This document shows positions 18,119-26,070 of a stretch of 27,344 nucleotides of DNA, piece after piece. Source of the DNA: a virus. Below the pieces are notes generated by a model, which saw only the letters and a list, made by a program, of their open reading frames with translations, ran no database searches and was not told the origin of the DNA. Position 1 is the stretch's first letter. Every line of letters starts with the position of its first letter. The position numbers and the translations under genes are program-made. Location: positions 1 to 27,344 of the IMG/VR virus record IMGVR_UViG_3300035670_001055; one strand, given 5' to 3'.

Positions 18119-20956
18119 ATGACGAATCTGTGGACCAAGAGCGAGACGACTGGGCCGTCAAGCAAGCTCGTCATTGAATACAAGACCACCAATAACCAGA
18201 ACCAGGTAGAGCAGAAGTCCGTCACGCTGACCAGCACAACCAACGGAACCAGTACCAGCACATACACGGCACTGTCCTACACCGATCGCGACGGCAAGCC
18301 GCAAAGCAGCGAAGTTCTGACGCGCAAGGTTGACCGGACGCGCAACACGATCGCAGCCGTGAACCCCGGCTATGTGGCGTGGCGGCTCGGGAAGAAACTT
18401 GGCCTGCCAAGTGGCGACGCGATCTCCGAGAACATCACCACCAGCGAGTACATCACCACGGTCGATGGACCGGTGCTGAAGACCGAGACGTCAGATCAGT
18501 ATGTGTCGATGGCGCAGTTCTCCGGCGGCCTGCAGCTGGAGGAGTGGGGTAACTTCAGGCCATCGGGCGGCGAGCTGATCCTGAGCCACCGCACCATCCG
18601 GCGGATGGACTACAGCAAGACATCCGACGGTCGTGATGTGACGCGCACGCGAACAGAGCGCTACATCGCAGCGGCGGAGTCATCGGAGTGGAAGAACTAC
18701 GCGGCGAAGCGCGGCAAGGAGATGAAGAGCGACGCGGTGAAGTTCCCAGAGATCGTTGAGCCGTTCGTTCGCGCAATGGTGCCCCTGGTCTACGAAGGCA
18801 CCGAAGTGCAGATCGAGACCGGCCGCATCCCGGTGCCGCAGAAGCCGCCGGATCAGGACATTGCGAGGGATAGCATCACGAACGGCAGCGGCGATCGTCC
18901 CAGCGACGCCACCCCGGCCGATGTCTACGGCAACGACAATGGGTGGACCAGCTACATCCCTGATGCTGGCACGGACGGCAACTGGCAGAACTACAACACC
19001 GACAGCAACAACGACGGTGTGCCGGATTGGAATGAGTACGTTCCGCAGTCCTGGGAGGACTACGACAGCGACAGCGACAGCGACGGAACCTTCGACTGGG
19101 AGCCGTACGTTCCGCAGGACTTCACGGACTACGACCGGGACAGCAACGGCGACGGTGTGCCGGACTGGGCGGATAGCGTGCCGACGACCTGGCCGGAGTT
19201 CGACGCCGACACCGACAATGATGGCGTGCCCGACTGGGCACCATTCGTGCCGGTGCAGTGGGAGGACTTCACTGGCGACAGCAGCGGCGACGGCGTGCCG
19301 GATTGGGCGCCCTATGTGCCGACTGGATGGGAGGACTTTGACCAGGACACTGATAGCGATGGCGTGCCGGATTGGGCGCCTTTCGTGCCTGATCCTGTCA
19401 ACTGGGAGAATTACGATCAGGACACAGACAACGACGGCATTCCCGACTGGGCGCCGTTCGTGCCGCAGACCTGGGAGGACTGGAACAAGGACACCGACAG
19501 CGATGGTGTTCCTGATTGGCAGCCTTACATTCCGACCACCTGGGAGGACTTCGATCAGGACAGCGACAACGACGGCATTCCTGATTGGCAGCCATACATC
19601 CCCACCGACTGGACCGACTACAACAAAGACACCGATGGCGATGGCGTCCCGGACTGGGCGCCGTATGTCCCGACCGGAACCGACTTTGACACTGACAGCG
19701 ACAGCGACGGCATTCCTGATTGGGCGCCTTTTGTGCCGACCGGGCCGGATGACTTCGACACCAGCGACAGCGACTACACCACCACCGAAACCGAGGTCAG
19801 CAACGACAAGGTGCTCACCGGCGTGGTGCTGTTCAACGGCTCCGCCTTCAACCCGGACGACACCACAGTCACGGCCAGTTACGACATGCCGTTTGCGCCG
19901 GATGACTACTTCGAGTACGTCAAGGGCATCCGCAAGCTGATTCCCGGTGGCGCCACGGCTGCCGCACAGGCCTTCGGCCGCACCGAGTCGGCGCTGGACG
20001 TGGGACACGCCTACGGCCAGAACATCGTCACCGGCTGGAACGAAGCGCCGACGCTGGACCTGTCGCCGGTCTATGTGCAGCTCGCCGGCATCGAGGGCGC
20101 GTTCCTGATGGACAGCAGCAGCTACGCCTGGGGCCCGGAGGGCATGGTGGTGAGCAGTGACCTGATGCTGCTGGGCGTCAGCGGCTGGTATGGCAGCAGT
20201 CAGCCGACCACCAGCTGGGTCAGGGTGCCGGTGCCGGTGTCTGGCCTGCAGCAGGTGGCGGCAGGCACCGCAGGCGTGGGCGTCAAGGCGAACAGCATCG
20301 TGCTGCCGGCTGACTTCAGCGCCCGCAACCCTGGCCCGGTGCTGGCGGCCCTGCCGAGCAATGGCAGCGACCGCTTCGCGCTCTATCGCGGCAGTCAGGG
20401 CCTGGTGGCACCGACGCTGGAGCTGGAGCAGATCCGCCTGGCAACTGGCCCGCTGCTGATCGTGCGGGAGTTCGAGTACGGGCTGACGCTGGAGCCGGAG
20501 ACGGCGGCGATCGCGACGGGACCGGTGGCAGAGCTGGAGGAGTTCACCGCAGTGTCGCCGCCGGTGGCCGTGATCAGCGTGGCAGGACAGGTGCCGGTGG
20601 TGCTGACCGGCGCCAGCGTGGCGGTGCCTGCCGCTGCGGTCGGCGTGGCAGCCGTGGCGCCTGTGGTGCAGACGGCCTTGGTGGTAGAGGTGCCCCTTGC
20701 GGCCGTGACGGTGGCGGCGCTGGTGCCCGAGCAGGTGGGCAGGCCGCGCATTGAAGTGGCTGTGCCGGTTGCGGTGATCGAGCTTGCGGGCCTGGCGCCG
20801 GTGGTGCTGACCGGCACGTTCCTGGAGGTGCCAGTGGCTCAGATCACGATCACGGCACTGCCGCCACGCATCGGTGGCGCAGACTTCTGGAGCAGCTGGG
20901 CCCAGCAGAACTACGGATGGTGGCCGGAAAGCTACGGGGAATGGTGGGCAACCTAG
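18119..20956 (+). CDS. Long tail fibre/tip protein with eleven 23-aa calcium-loop repeats, 945 aa
   Basis: Residues 1-250 are a beta-rich domain with DxDG-free sequence (TTNNQNQVEQKSVTLTSTT), probably attaching to the tail tip. Residues 292-545 hold eleven near-perfect repeats, nine of 23 aa plus one of 25 and one of 22. Each carries a D-x-D-x-D-x-D-G-V/I-P-D-W loop followed by APFVP and a W-E-D end. Such DxDxDG loops bind calcium in thrombospondin type-3 and dockerin-like repeats. A beta domain follows (about 570-800), then about five 22-residue Val/Pro/Ala repeats (about 805-920; VAVPVAVIELAGLAPVVLTG) and a tryptophan-rich end (WWPESYGEWWAT). A calcium-stiffened receptor-binding or spacer protein is inferred. 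Confidence 0.75.
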   Translation: MTNLWTKSETTGPSSKLVIEYKTTNNQNQVEQKSVTLTSTTNGTSTSTYTALSYTDRDGKPQSSEVLTRKVDRTRNTIAAVNPGYVAWRLGKKLGLPSGDAISENITTSEYITTVDGPVLKTETSDQYVSMAQFSGGLQLEEWGNFRPSGGELILSHRTIRRMDYSKTSDGRDVTRTRTERYIAAAESSEWKNYAAKRGKEMKSDAVKFPEIVEPFVRAMVPLVYEGTEVQIETGRIPVPQKPPDQDIARDSITNGSGDRPSDATPADVYGNDNGWTSYIPDAGTDGNWQNYNTDSNNDGVPDWNEYVPQSWEDYDSDSDSDGTFDWEPYVPQDFTDYDRDSNGDGVPDWADSVPTTWPEFDADTDNDGVPDWAPFVPVQWEDFTGDSSGDGVPDWAPYVPTGWEDFDQDTDSDGVPDWAPFVPDPVNWENYDQDTDNDGIPDWAPFVPQTWEDWNKDTDSDGVPDWQPYIPTTWEDFDQDSDNDGIPDWQPYIPTDWTDYNKDTDGDGVPDWAPYVPTGTDFDTDSDSDGIPDWAPFVPTGPDDFDTSDSDYTTTETEVSNDKVLTGVVLFNGSAFNPDDTTVTASYDMPFAPDDYFEYVKGIRKLIPGGATAAAQAFGRTESALDVGHAYGQNIVTGWNEAPTLDLSPVYVQLAGIEGAFLMDSSSYAWGPEGMVVSSDLMLLGVSGWYGSSQPTTSWVRVPVPVSGLQQVAAGTAGVGVKANSIVLPADFSARNPGPVLAALPSNGSDRFALYRGSQGLVAPTLELEQIRLATGPLLIVREFEYGLTLEPETAAIATGPVAELEEFTAVSPPVAVISVAGQVPVVLTGASVAVPAAAVGVAAVAPVVQTALVVEVPLAAVTVAALVPEQVGRPRIEVAVPVAVIELAGLAPVVLTGTFLEVPVAQITITALPPRIGGADFWSSWAQQNYGWWPESYGEWWAT
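18992..19753 (+). repeat. Eleven tandem 69-bp coding repeats (DxDxDG loops)
   Basis: 762 bases encode eleven units; the usual unit is 69 bases. The best conserved core is GACGG(C/T)(G/A)T(G/T)CC(G/T)GA(C/T)TGG, encoding DGVPDW or DGIPDW. Unit 6 has a two-residue insertion and unit 10 lacks one residue. Third-codon-position differences between units show they are not a very recent expansion. Confidence 0.9.
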
Positions 20957-20959
20957 GCC
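20946..20959 (+). promoter_or_regulatory. Junction element, degenerate copy
   Basis: GGGCAACCTAGGCC overlaps the stop of the fibre gene (TAG 20954-20956) and touches ATG 20960. It matches the 3' half of the element (ACCTA-G-GCC) but has GGCAA in place of GGAAA. Confidence 0.4.
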
Positions 20960-21319
20960 ATGGCAGCACCCAACCTCAAAGAGCCGACAACCGTCACCGG
21001 CAAGACCGACGGCTACGCCGTGACCGACACCCTGGCGGCAGCTCTCAGCAACAGCGCCAGCTCGGGCAAGGTGCTCAAGGTGAACTCGGTTTACTGCGCA
21101 AACGTGGACGGCACCGCAGCTGCTGACATTGACCTGACGTACTACAACGGCACGACGGATTTCTATCTGGCCAAGACAATCGCGGTGCCGGCGGATGCGA
21201 CGCAGGTGCTGGTGACGCGAGAGGCACCGATCTACCTGGAGGAAGGCGACAGCCTGCGAGCCAAGGCCAGCGCTGCAGGGGATCTGGAGCTGGTGATTTC
21301 GTACGAGGATATTTCGTGA
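20960..21319 (+). CDS. Small beta-rich structural protein (cyanophage-type), 119 aa
   Basis: MAAPNLKEPTTVTGKTDGYA, then SNSASSGKVLKVNSVYCANV, YYNGTTDFYLAKTIAVPADA and PIYLEEGDSLRAKASAAGDL. This set of short phrases, especially SSGKVxKVNSxYxANVDG and IYLEEGDSxRA, is familiar to me from small virion-associated proteins of cyanophages. The fold is probably a beta sandwich. It lies between the fibre gene and an adhesin-like gene, so a tail-tip or fibre-associated role is likely. Its stop overlaps the next ATG (TGATG, 21317-21321). Confidence 0.65.
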   Translation: MAAPNLKEPTTVTGKTDGYAVTDTLAAALSNSASSGKVLKVNSVYCANVDGTAAADIDLTYYNGTTDFYLAKTIAVPADATQVLVTREAPIYLEEGDSLRAKASAAGDLELVISYEDIS

Positions 21320-22089
21320 TGTTGGGGTTTAATGGGGGGCTGCTGGGTAAGCGCAGGGTGCCAACTACTAACGCAGCGACTGGGCTGTGGTTTCCAAATG
21401 AGCAGAGCATTGCGCAGCAGGCGCAAATCTGGCCGCCATTCCAGATAAGCGACCTGAGCCCTGTTCTCTGGTATGACTTTTCTGATGCTGCAACGGTAAC
21501 AGTTGCAAGCTCTCAGATCACAAGCATCACAGACAAAGGCAGCCGGGGATGGACTCTCACAAAATCCACCACTGGCCCAGCGCAGGCAACATGGACAAAC
21601 AACGCGCTGACCTGCTGCGACTGGGGAAGCGCCCCCCATAGTAACTATTTGCGCAATACAAGCACCACGTCAACCGCTATCGCAGATGTTTTTATTGTCC
21701 TTGATGCGGCGTTTGGATCAACATTTCCAAGTTATAATGGCTTGATCGGCGGCACAAATGAGCCTGTGAATCTCACCGGCTCCTTTGGCGCGGCTGGCAT
21801 GTATGCGGGATCTTTCAATCAAGTATTCCTGAACGGCAGCGCTACGAACAGCTTTTCTGCCGTGCTGCCAACAATCAACAGCCCGGCGCTAATGCGCGTC
21901 AAGAATAGCAACGGCTCAGCGGTTACGCTTACCAATGGCTTTCAGATTGGAATGGACCGTGCATACAGCGGTCGCGGCTGGTATGGCTTGATTGCTGAGG
22001 TTGCGTGCTTTTCCAGCGTCTTGAGCGATGTAGACGCCAACAACGTGAAGTATGCGCTCGCTTCCAAGTGGTCACTCACGGTAACCTGA
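21319..22089 (+). CDS. LamG/concanavalin-like adhesin-type protein, 256 aa
   Basis: The opening MLGFNGGLLGKRRVPTT, followed by GLWFPNEQSIAQQAQIWP, is a linker I associate with cyanophage and cyanobacterial prophage tail proteins. Residues about 45-256 look like a LamG-type sandwich (LSPVLWYDFSDAATVTVASS; ITSITDKGSRGWTLTKSTTG; GRGWYGLIAEVACFSSVLSD). Such domains bind sugars and often decide host range. GC is lower than in neighbouring genes, consistent with exchange by recombination. ATG 21319 is preferred to GTG 21316 because of the TGATG overlap with the previous stop. Confidence 0.7.
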   Translation: MLGFNGGLLGKRRVPTTNAATGLWFPNEQSIAQQAQIWPPFQISDLSPVLWYDFSDAATVTVASSQITSITDKGSRGWTLTKSTTGPAQATWTNNALTCCDWGSAPHSNYLRNTSTTSTAIADVFIVLDAAFGSTFPSYNGLIGGTNEPVNLTGSFGAAGMYAGSFNQVFLNGSATNSFSAVLPTINSPALMRVKNSNGSAVTLTNGFQIGMDRAYSGRGWYGLIAEVACFSSVLSDVDANNVKYALASKWSLTVT

Positions 22090-22092
22090 CGC

Positions 22093-22191
22093 ATGATGCT
22101 CTACTCCCACCACGCCACCACCCCCCGCACCCCTGTCGCACCGGATCCGCTTCCCGGACGGCATTCCCTGACGCCTAAACCGGAAACCTAG
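22093..22191 (+). CDS. Possible 32-aa peptide between adhesin and beta-rich genes
   Basis: Two adjacent ATG codons (22093, 22096) start a short proline/histidine-rich frame ending LTPKPET-stop, with the stop inside a junction element. Three other genes here end (P/S)ET-stop for the same reason. It may be a remnant 3' end of a lost gene or a real small gene; composition alone cannot decide. Confidence 0.25.
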   Translation: MMLYSHHATTPRTPVAPDPLPGRHSLTPKPET

Positions 22192-22195
22192 GGCC
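22180..22195 (+). promoter_or_regulatory. Junction element copy 7
   Basis: CCGGAAACCTAGGGCC is followed by the C/A-rich leader ACACCCCTAGTCACCG and ATG 22212, leaving 16 bases. Confidence 0.6.
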
Positions 22196-22211
22196 ACACC
22201 CCTAGTCACCG

Positions 22212-22640
22212 ATGGCCGTCACGATCAGCCTCTACAACCACACGGCGCAACGGTTCGCCTCCGGCGCCAATGCGGCGGGCGACACCTACAAGGTGAAGCT
22301 GCTCACGGCGGCCACCTTCGACGCCACGCACACCACCCTGGCAGCCACCGGCGGGACTGAGGTCAGCAACACCGGCTACACCGCTGGTGGTGCCACTCTG
22401 GCCAATGTCGCGGTGACCACGGTCACCACCAACGACGCGAAGTTCGACGCGGACGACGTGACCTGGACCGCCACCGGCGCTGCGCTGGAGGCGGCCTACG
22501 CGATCATCTACAACGACACCGATGCGAACGATCCGCCGGTCGCCTTCATTGACTTCGGCGGCAGCGAGTCTGCCGGCACCGGCACCGATTTCAAGCTGGT
22601 GTGGAACGCCAGCGGCATCTTCACCTTCACGGTGGCCTGA
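22212..22640 (+). CDS. Small beta-rich structural protein, 142 aa
   Basis: The protein is Thr/Ala/Gly-rich with regular short strands: MAVTISLYNHTAQRFASGAN, YKVKLLTAATFDATHTTLAA, then NTGYTAGGATLANVAV and AAYAIIYNDTDANDPPVAFI, ending FKLVWNASGIFTFTVA. The pattern (KVxLL, TGYTAGGxxL, DDVTWT, IIYND) recurs in small virion proteins of many siphoviruses and cyanophages. It has no enzymatic motif. A decoration or fibre-accessory role is inferred from composition and from its position among adhesin-like genes. Confidence 0.6.
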   Translation: MAVTISLYNHTAQRFASGANAAGDTYKVKLLTAATFDATHTTLAATGGTEVSNTGYTAGGATLANVAVTTVTTNDAKFDADDVTWTATGAALEAAYAIIYNDTDANDPPVAFIDFGGSESAGTGTDFKLVWNASGIFTFTVA

Positions 22641-22642
22641 TC

Positions 22643-23035
22643 ATGCCGTTCGTCATCACCCAAGGTGAGCTCACCTACGAAGCCGGCCTGATCCTGACCG
22701 GCGCCTACAAGGTGTTCCTCGCCACCAAGGGCAGCCTCACGATTGCCAGCAGCCTGTCGGCATGGGAGGCGGCTGAGCTGGCCAGCAGCAACGGCTACGC
22801 CGCCGTGACCGGCACTGTCGGCACGGCCGTCTTCAACAGCACCACCGGCCGGATGGAGGCGCCGGTGCTCACTGGGCAGTTCTCCGCCACCGGCGCGGGC
22901 TACACGTTCGACGCGATGGTGGTGAAGCTCGCCAGCCGCACGGCGCCCTATGCAGTGAACCTGTACGACGTGCCGATCGTGCTGTCGGCCGGCCAGTCGC
23001 GTGGGTTCAACATCACCCTCGGCATCAAGCCATGA
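22643..23035 (+). CDS. Small structural protein, 130 aa
   Basis: ATG 22643 follows the previous stop by two bases. The sequence MPFVITQGELTYEAGLILTG, YKVFLATKGSLTIASSLSAW, YAAVTGTVGTAVFNSTTGRM and VVKLASRTAPYAVNLYDVP resembles the preceding protein in layout (VFLATKG; tandem strands), so the two may be distant paralogues. It is beta-rich, without membrane segments. Its stop overlaps the next ATG (ATGA, 23032-23035). Confidence 0.6.
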   Translation: MPFVITQGELTYEAGLILTGAYKVFLATKGSLTIASSLSAWEAAELASSNGYAAVTGTVGTAVFNSTTGRMEAPVLTGQFSATGAGYTFDAMVVKLASRTAPYAVNLYDVPIVLSAGQSRGFNITLGIKP

Positions 23036-24129
23036 GCCCTGAGGTCAACCTGGACCTGGAGGATGTGCCGTTCGCCATCCTGGAGGTAGTGAAGGCCAGG
23101 ATCCTGGCGAACCGTCGCCGGCTGGGGCTGAGCCAGGAGCAGGCGAAGCCACGGCCATCCACCAGGCCGCGCGCGCAGTTCAGGAAGGCCGGGGCCAGCA
23201 GCAGGGGCTGGCGGAAGCCGCAGCATGGGGCGGGGGTGTTGGGGGATGATCTGAGGTTTGGGATTACTTCATATAGCTGGGGAAGCAACGCGTTTGCAAC
23301 CGGCACATTTAATCCAACAAGTCAATGGACAGGCGAAGTATGGTGCGGCGATTATTCGCGCTCGCTGAAGACTGATCCTGTTACCTTTTCTCAAGATCCT
23401 GGCGGTCGACCGGCCACGCCAGTCTTCGTCTTGCCAGTTGACAATGATACAGGTATCGTGGTCACCTTTTTTTATGGAAAGCAATTCTTTCCCGGTGCAC
23501 CAGGCTTCAATGAAGTAAGAGACCGAGCAGCATTTGTTGTAAATAGAAACAGAATACGGCGAATATCGGTCCCATCAATCGTTAATAGCTGCATTAATAC
23601 GTGGGAAACGGGGTCGCCGCCGGCGGTCCTCCCTGCAGATATTTTCGGCACTTTAATAGAAGCAAGCGAAGGAATGACAGAGTATTCTCTTTGGCTTAAC
23701 TATACGCCAACAATCTTTAACAGGCTTAACATTCTAAATACTTTTACATCGCAGATCAAGCCATTCCCGACAGGCAAGAACTTAGTTACCAGAGATCCTC
23801 GTCAGGGCATCTATGCTAATAGCAAAACTAACGTCACAAAGGCAGACGCACGATTCTGCTTTGCTGAGTGGCTTGGTACTGTAGAAGACTGGGAGGCTAA
23901 CCCGTTCAACGACTCGCTTCTCGTTCGCCAGCCCGAAGAGGACATTGACGCGCCGAGCTATTATAAAGCCATAGAAGATAGTGGTAACTTTGCAGAGCTA
24001 GGCTATTACTGGGATATCAACAGCCGACCCGGCCCTGGAGACATCTTCTTCTGGGACTGGGACGACCCCGACTACTGCCGCGCCATGTGCCTGGCCTTGG
24101 GCTTCAGTGAAGCTGACCTAACCCCATGA
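23032..24129 (+). CDS. Hypothetical chimeric tail-region protein, 365 aa
   Basis: Residues 1-75 are GC-rich in coding and basic (FAILEVVKARILANRRRLGL; RPSTRPRAQFRKAGASSRG). From about residue 76 the coding DNA is clearly lower in GC and the protein becomes aromatic and polar (RFGITSYSWGSNAFATGTFN; YGKQFFPGAPGFNEVRDRAA). The last 25 residues (DIFFWDWDDPDYCRAMCLALG) return to GC-rich codons. No family is recognised. The gene is coupled to the 130-aa gene by ATGA. The composition break suggests a variable host-interaction domain placed between conserved ends. Confidence 0.55.
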   Translation: MSPEVNLDLEDVPFAILEVVKARILANRRRLGLSQEQAKPRPSTRPRAQFRKAGASSRGWRKPQHGAGVLGDDLRFGITSYSWGSNAFATGTFNPTSQWTGEVWCGDYSRSLKTDPVTFSQDPGGRPATPVFVLPVDNDTGIVVTFFYGKQFFPGAPGFNEVRDRAAFVVNRNRIRRISVPSIVNSCINTWETGSPPAVLPADIFGTLIEASEGMTEYSLWLNYTPTIFNRLNILNTFTSQIKPFPTGKNLVTRDPRQGIYANSKTNVTKADARFCFAEWLGTVEDWEANPFNDSLLVRQPEEDIDAPSYYKAIEDSGNFAELGYYWDINSRPGPGDIFFWDWDDPDYCRAMCLALGFSEADLTP

Positions 24130-24254
24130 CCACCCAGCAACAGCAGCCCCTCACCGACGCACAGGCCGCACTGGTGGAAGCCGCGCAGCTCCGCATCGCT
24201 ATGCAGCGGCTGAAGCTGGCCCAGCAGCAGGACCGGAAAGCTACGGGGCACTGA
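24126..24254 (+). CDS. Small Gln-rich helical protein, 42 aa
   Basis: ATG overlaps the previous stop (ATGA, 24126-24129). The 42 residues are almost all helix-forming (TDAQAALVEAAQLRIAMQRL) with glutamine runs at both ends. It precedes the scaffold-like gene by 16 bases. It may be a small scaffold or assembly helper; the function is not shown. Confidence 0.5.
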   Translation: MTTQQQQPLTDAQAALVEAAQLRIAMQRLKLAQQQDRKATGH

Positions 24255-24255
24255 G

Positions 24256-24265
24256 GCGTGATGCC
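24256..24265 (+). repeat. GCGTGATGCC repeat, copy a
   Basis: GCGTGATGCC lies five bases upstream of the scaffold ATG. The same 10-mer occurs twice just downstream of the scaffold gene (25058 and 25078). Confidence 0.4.
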
Positions 24266-24270
24266 CGAGC

Positions 24271-25026
24271 ATGTCCGATCAAGATCCCACCCAGACCGCT
24301 GAGCTCCAGCAGCAGGCCACCGACCAGCAAGACACCACCACCGGCGAGCCCAGCGATGACATCGCCCGCCTGAAGAAAGCGCTTGAGGCCGAGCGGCAGC
24401 AACGCAAGCAGGAAGCCGCCCGCGCCGCCCAGCTGGATGCCCAGCTTCGCGAAGTCGGCCAGGTGGACCCGAAGCTGCTCGACGAAGCCCGCCAGCGGGC
24501 CCGTGAAGCCGAACAGCAGCGGCTGATGGTGGAGCAGCAGACCACCCTGCGCCTGCAGGAGCAGGAGCGGAAGTATCAGGAGCAGCTGGCCCGGATCACC
24601 GGCGAGCTGCAGCAGCAGAAGACCGCCGCCGAACGCGAGGCGCTGCGGATCAAGACAGAGCGCGAGTTCCTCAAGGCCAAGGGTGCCACCGAGGCCAGCA
24701 GCATCGACGGCCGCACGCCATTCGACTACATCTGGCAGCTCTACGGCAACGACTTCGCCGAAGACAAGGGCGGCCTGTACCTGGTGGATGCCGACGGCTC
24801 GCCCCGGCTCGATGAGGAGACCGGCAAGCGGATCACGCCGACCGAGTTCTTCGCGAAGCTCCGCAAGGATCCCGTGCATGGGATGCACTTTCAGCCCGAG
24901 TACGGCAGCGGCAGCGGCGCCCGCTCCGGCCGTGACGGCCGCGTCAGCAACAGCGCCGATCTGACGAAGGTGCCGACCGGCCAACTGTTCCGCGAGAGCT
25001 TCGGTGCACGCCGCCGGACGGCTTAA
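24271..25026 (+). CDS. Capsid scaffolding protein (probable), 251 aa
   Basis: Residues about 30-135 are a continuous highly charged Gln/Glu/Arg coiled coil (IARLKKALEAERQQRKQEAA; RLMVEQQTTLRLQEQERKYQ). The rest is a smaller compact part (KGATEASSIDGRTPFDYIWQ) and a Gly/Ser-rich basic tail ending FGARRRTA. Position directly before the major capsid gene, length and coiled-coil build are those of phage scaffolding proteins, which organise capsid subunits and are later removed. No protease is visible nearby. Confidence 0.8.
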   Translation: MSDQDPTQTAELQQQATDQQDTTTGEPSDDIARLKKALEAERQQRKQEAARAAQLDAQLREVGQVDPKLLDEARQRAREAEQQRLMVEQQTTLRLQEQERKYQEQLARITGELQQQKTAAEREALRIKTEREFLKAKGATEASSIDGRTPFDYIWQLYGNDFAEDKGGLYLVDADGSPRLDEETGKRITPTEFFAKLRKDPVHGMHFQPEYGSGSGARSGRDGRVSNSADLTKVPTGQLFRESFGARRRTA

Positions 25027-25057
25027 CAGCTACCGGCACTCTCAGGCAATGCGGGAA

Positions 25058-25087
25058 GCGTGATGCCTCCCACCCCGGCGTGATGCC
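25058..25087 (+). repeat. GCGTGATGCC repeat, copies b and c
   Basis: Two copies at 25058-25067 and 25078-25087, exactly 20 bases apart, lie in the 91-base gap between scaffold and capsid genes. Together with copy a they bracket the scaffold gene. No T-rich terminator or clear promoter is seen in this gap. Confidence 0.4.
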
Positions 25088-25117
25088 ACAACCCGTCGTT
25101 CATTCAACAGTTCTCCC

Positions 25118-26038
25118 ATGGGCTTGACCCTTCTGGAGGCGGCCAAATCTGAAAGGGATCCGGCCCGCCTCGCCGTTATTCGTGAACTCGCCGAAGGCGA
25201 ACTCATGCGCGTCATCCCCTTCCAGGATGTGGAAGGTGAAGGCGTCTTCTACGACGTCGAGCAGGAACTGCCGTCCGTCGGCTTCCGTGGCATCAACGAA
25301 ACCCTTGACGCCTCCTATGGCGTGCTCAACCCCCAGTCGGAGCGGCTGAAGGTGCTGGGCGCTGAGGTGGACGTCGACACCAGCATCATTGACATGCGCG
25401 GCCCTGATGCCGTGGGTGATCAGGTGCGGATGAAGGTCACCTCCATGCGGATGACCTTCGAGGACCAGTTCATCAACGGTGATGAGTCGGTCAATCCTCG
25501 CTCGTTCGATGGCCTGAAGCGCCGGATCAATGCCGGCAGCTCCCAGGCAATCAACATGAACGGCGCCCTGTCGCTCTCTGCTCTCGATGAGCTGATCGAC
25601 GCCTGCGACGCCATGGGCGGCCAGAAGGTGCTGATCATGAACAAGAAGATGCGCCGCCGGCTCAACACCGCCAGCCGTGCCACCAACATCGGTGGGTTCA
25701 TCAACTATGAGCTCGACAGCTTCGGCCGTCGGGTGACGCAGTACGGGGACGTGCCGATCATCGTGACCGACACCAACGCGCAGAATCTGCCGGTTCAGCC
25801 GTTCACCGAGGCCAGCTCCAGCACCAGCATCTACTGCGTGGCCATGGGTGATCTGCTCACCACTGCCATCCAGGGCCGCTGCCGCGGGCAGTTCGGCATC
25901 TCGGTGCGGGCCATGGGTGAGGTGCCTGATGCTCCCGTCGACCGTACGCGGATCGAGTGGTATTGCGGCATGGCGATCTACAACGGTCGCTCCGCCGCCC
26001 GCCTCTATGGCGTGACCGATGCGGCCGTGGTGGCCTGA
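25118..26038 (+). CDS. Major capsid protein (HK97-fold type), 306 aa
   Basis: The protein begins MGLTLLEAAKSERDPARLAV and carries LMRVIPFQDVEGEGVFYDV, LPSVGFRGINETLDASYG, VTSMRMTFEDQFINGDESV and FDGLKRRINAG in order, then a central helix with LDELIDACDAMGG and a beta part (FGRRVTQYGDVPIIVTDTNA). These phrases (FxDQFINGD...FxGLKRRI) are typical of HK97-like major capsid proteins of about 300-330 aa. The place immediately after a scaffold gene agrees. There is no obvious N-terminal delta domain of HK97 size, which fits a separate scaffold protein. Confidence 0.88.
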   Translation: MGLTLLEAAKSERDPARLAVIRELAEGELMRVIPFQDVEGEGVFYDVEQELPSVGFRGINETLDASYGVLNPQSERLKVLGAEVDVDTSIIDMRGPDAVGDQVRMKVTSMRMTFEDQFINGDESVNPRSFDGLKRRINAGSSQAINMNGALSLSALDELIDACDAMGGQKVLIMNKKMRRRLNTASRATNIGGFINYELDSFGRRVTQYGDVPIIVTDTNAQNLPVQPFTEASSSTSIYCVAMGDLLTTAIQGRCRGQFGISVRAMGEVPDAPVDRTRIEWYCGMAIYNGRSAARLYGVTDAAVVA

Positions 26039-26070
26039 TCTCTTCCCCTGTTCATCTGAGGTAACGCCCT

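Noticed and set aside
18992-19753. Possible CRISPR-like array from regular 69-bp periodicity
   Set aside because: The units are contiguous coding repeats with no unique spacers, and the variation is mostly at third codon positions.
18680-20008. 442-codon minus frame and 394-codon plus frame over the fibre repeats
   Set aside because: Both mirror the 69-bp coding repeats (periodic RIR/VGV or RTGR patterns). The DxDxDG frame has clear domain logic, so the others are shadows.
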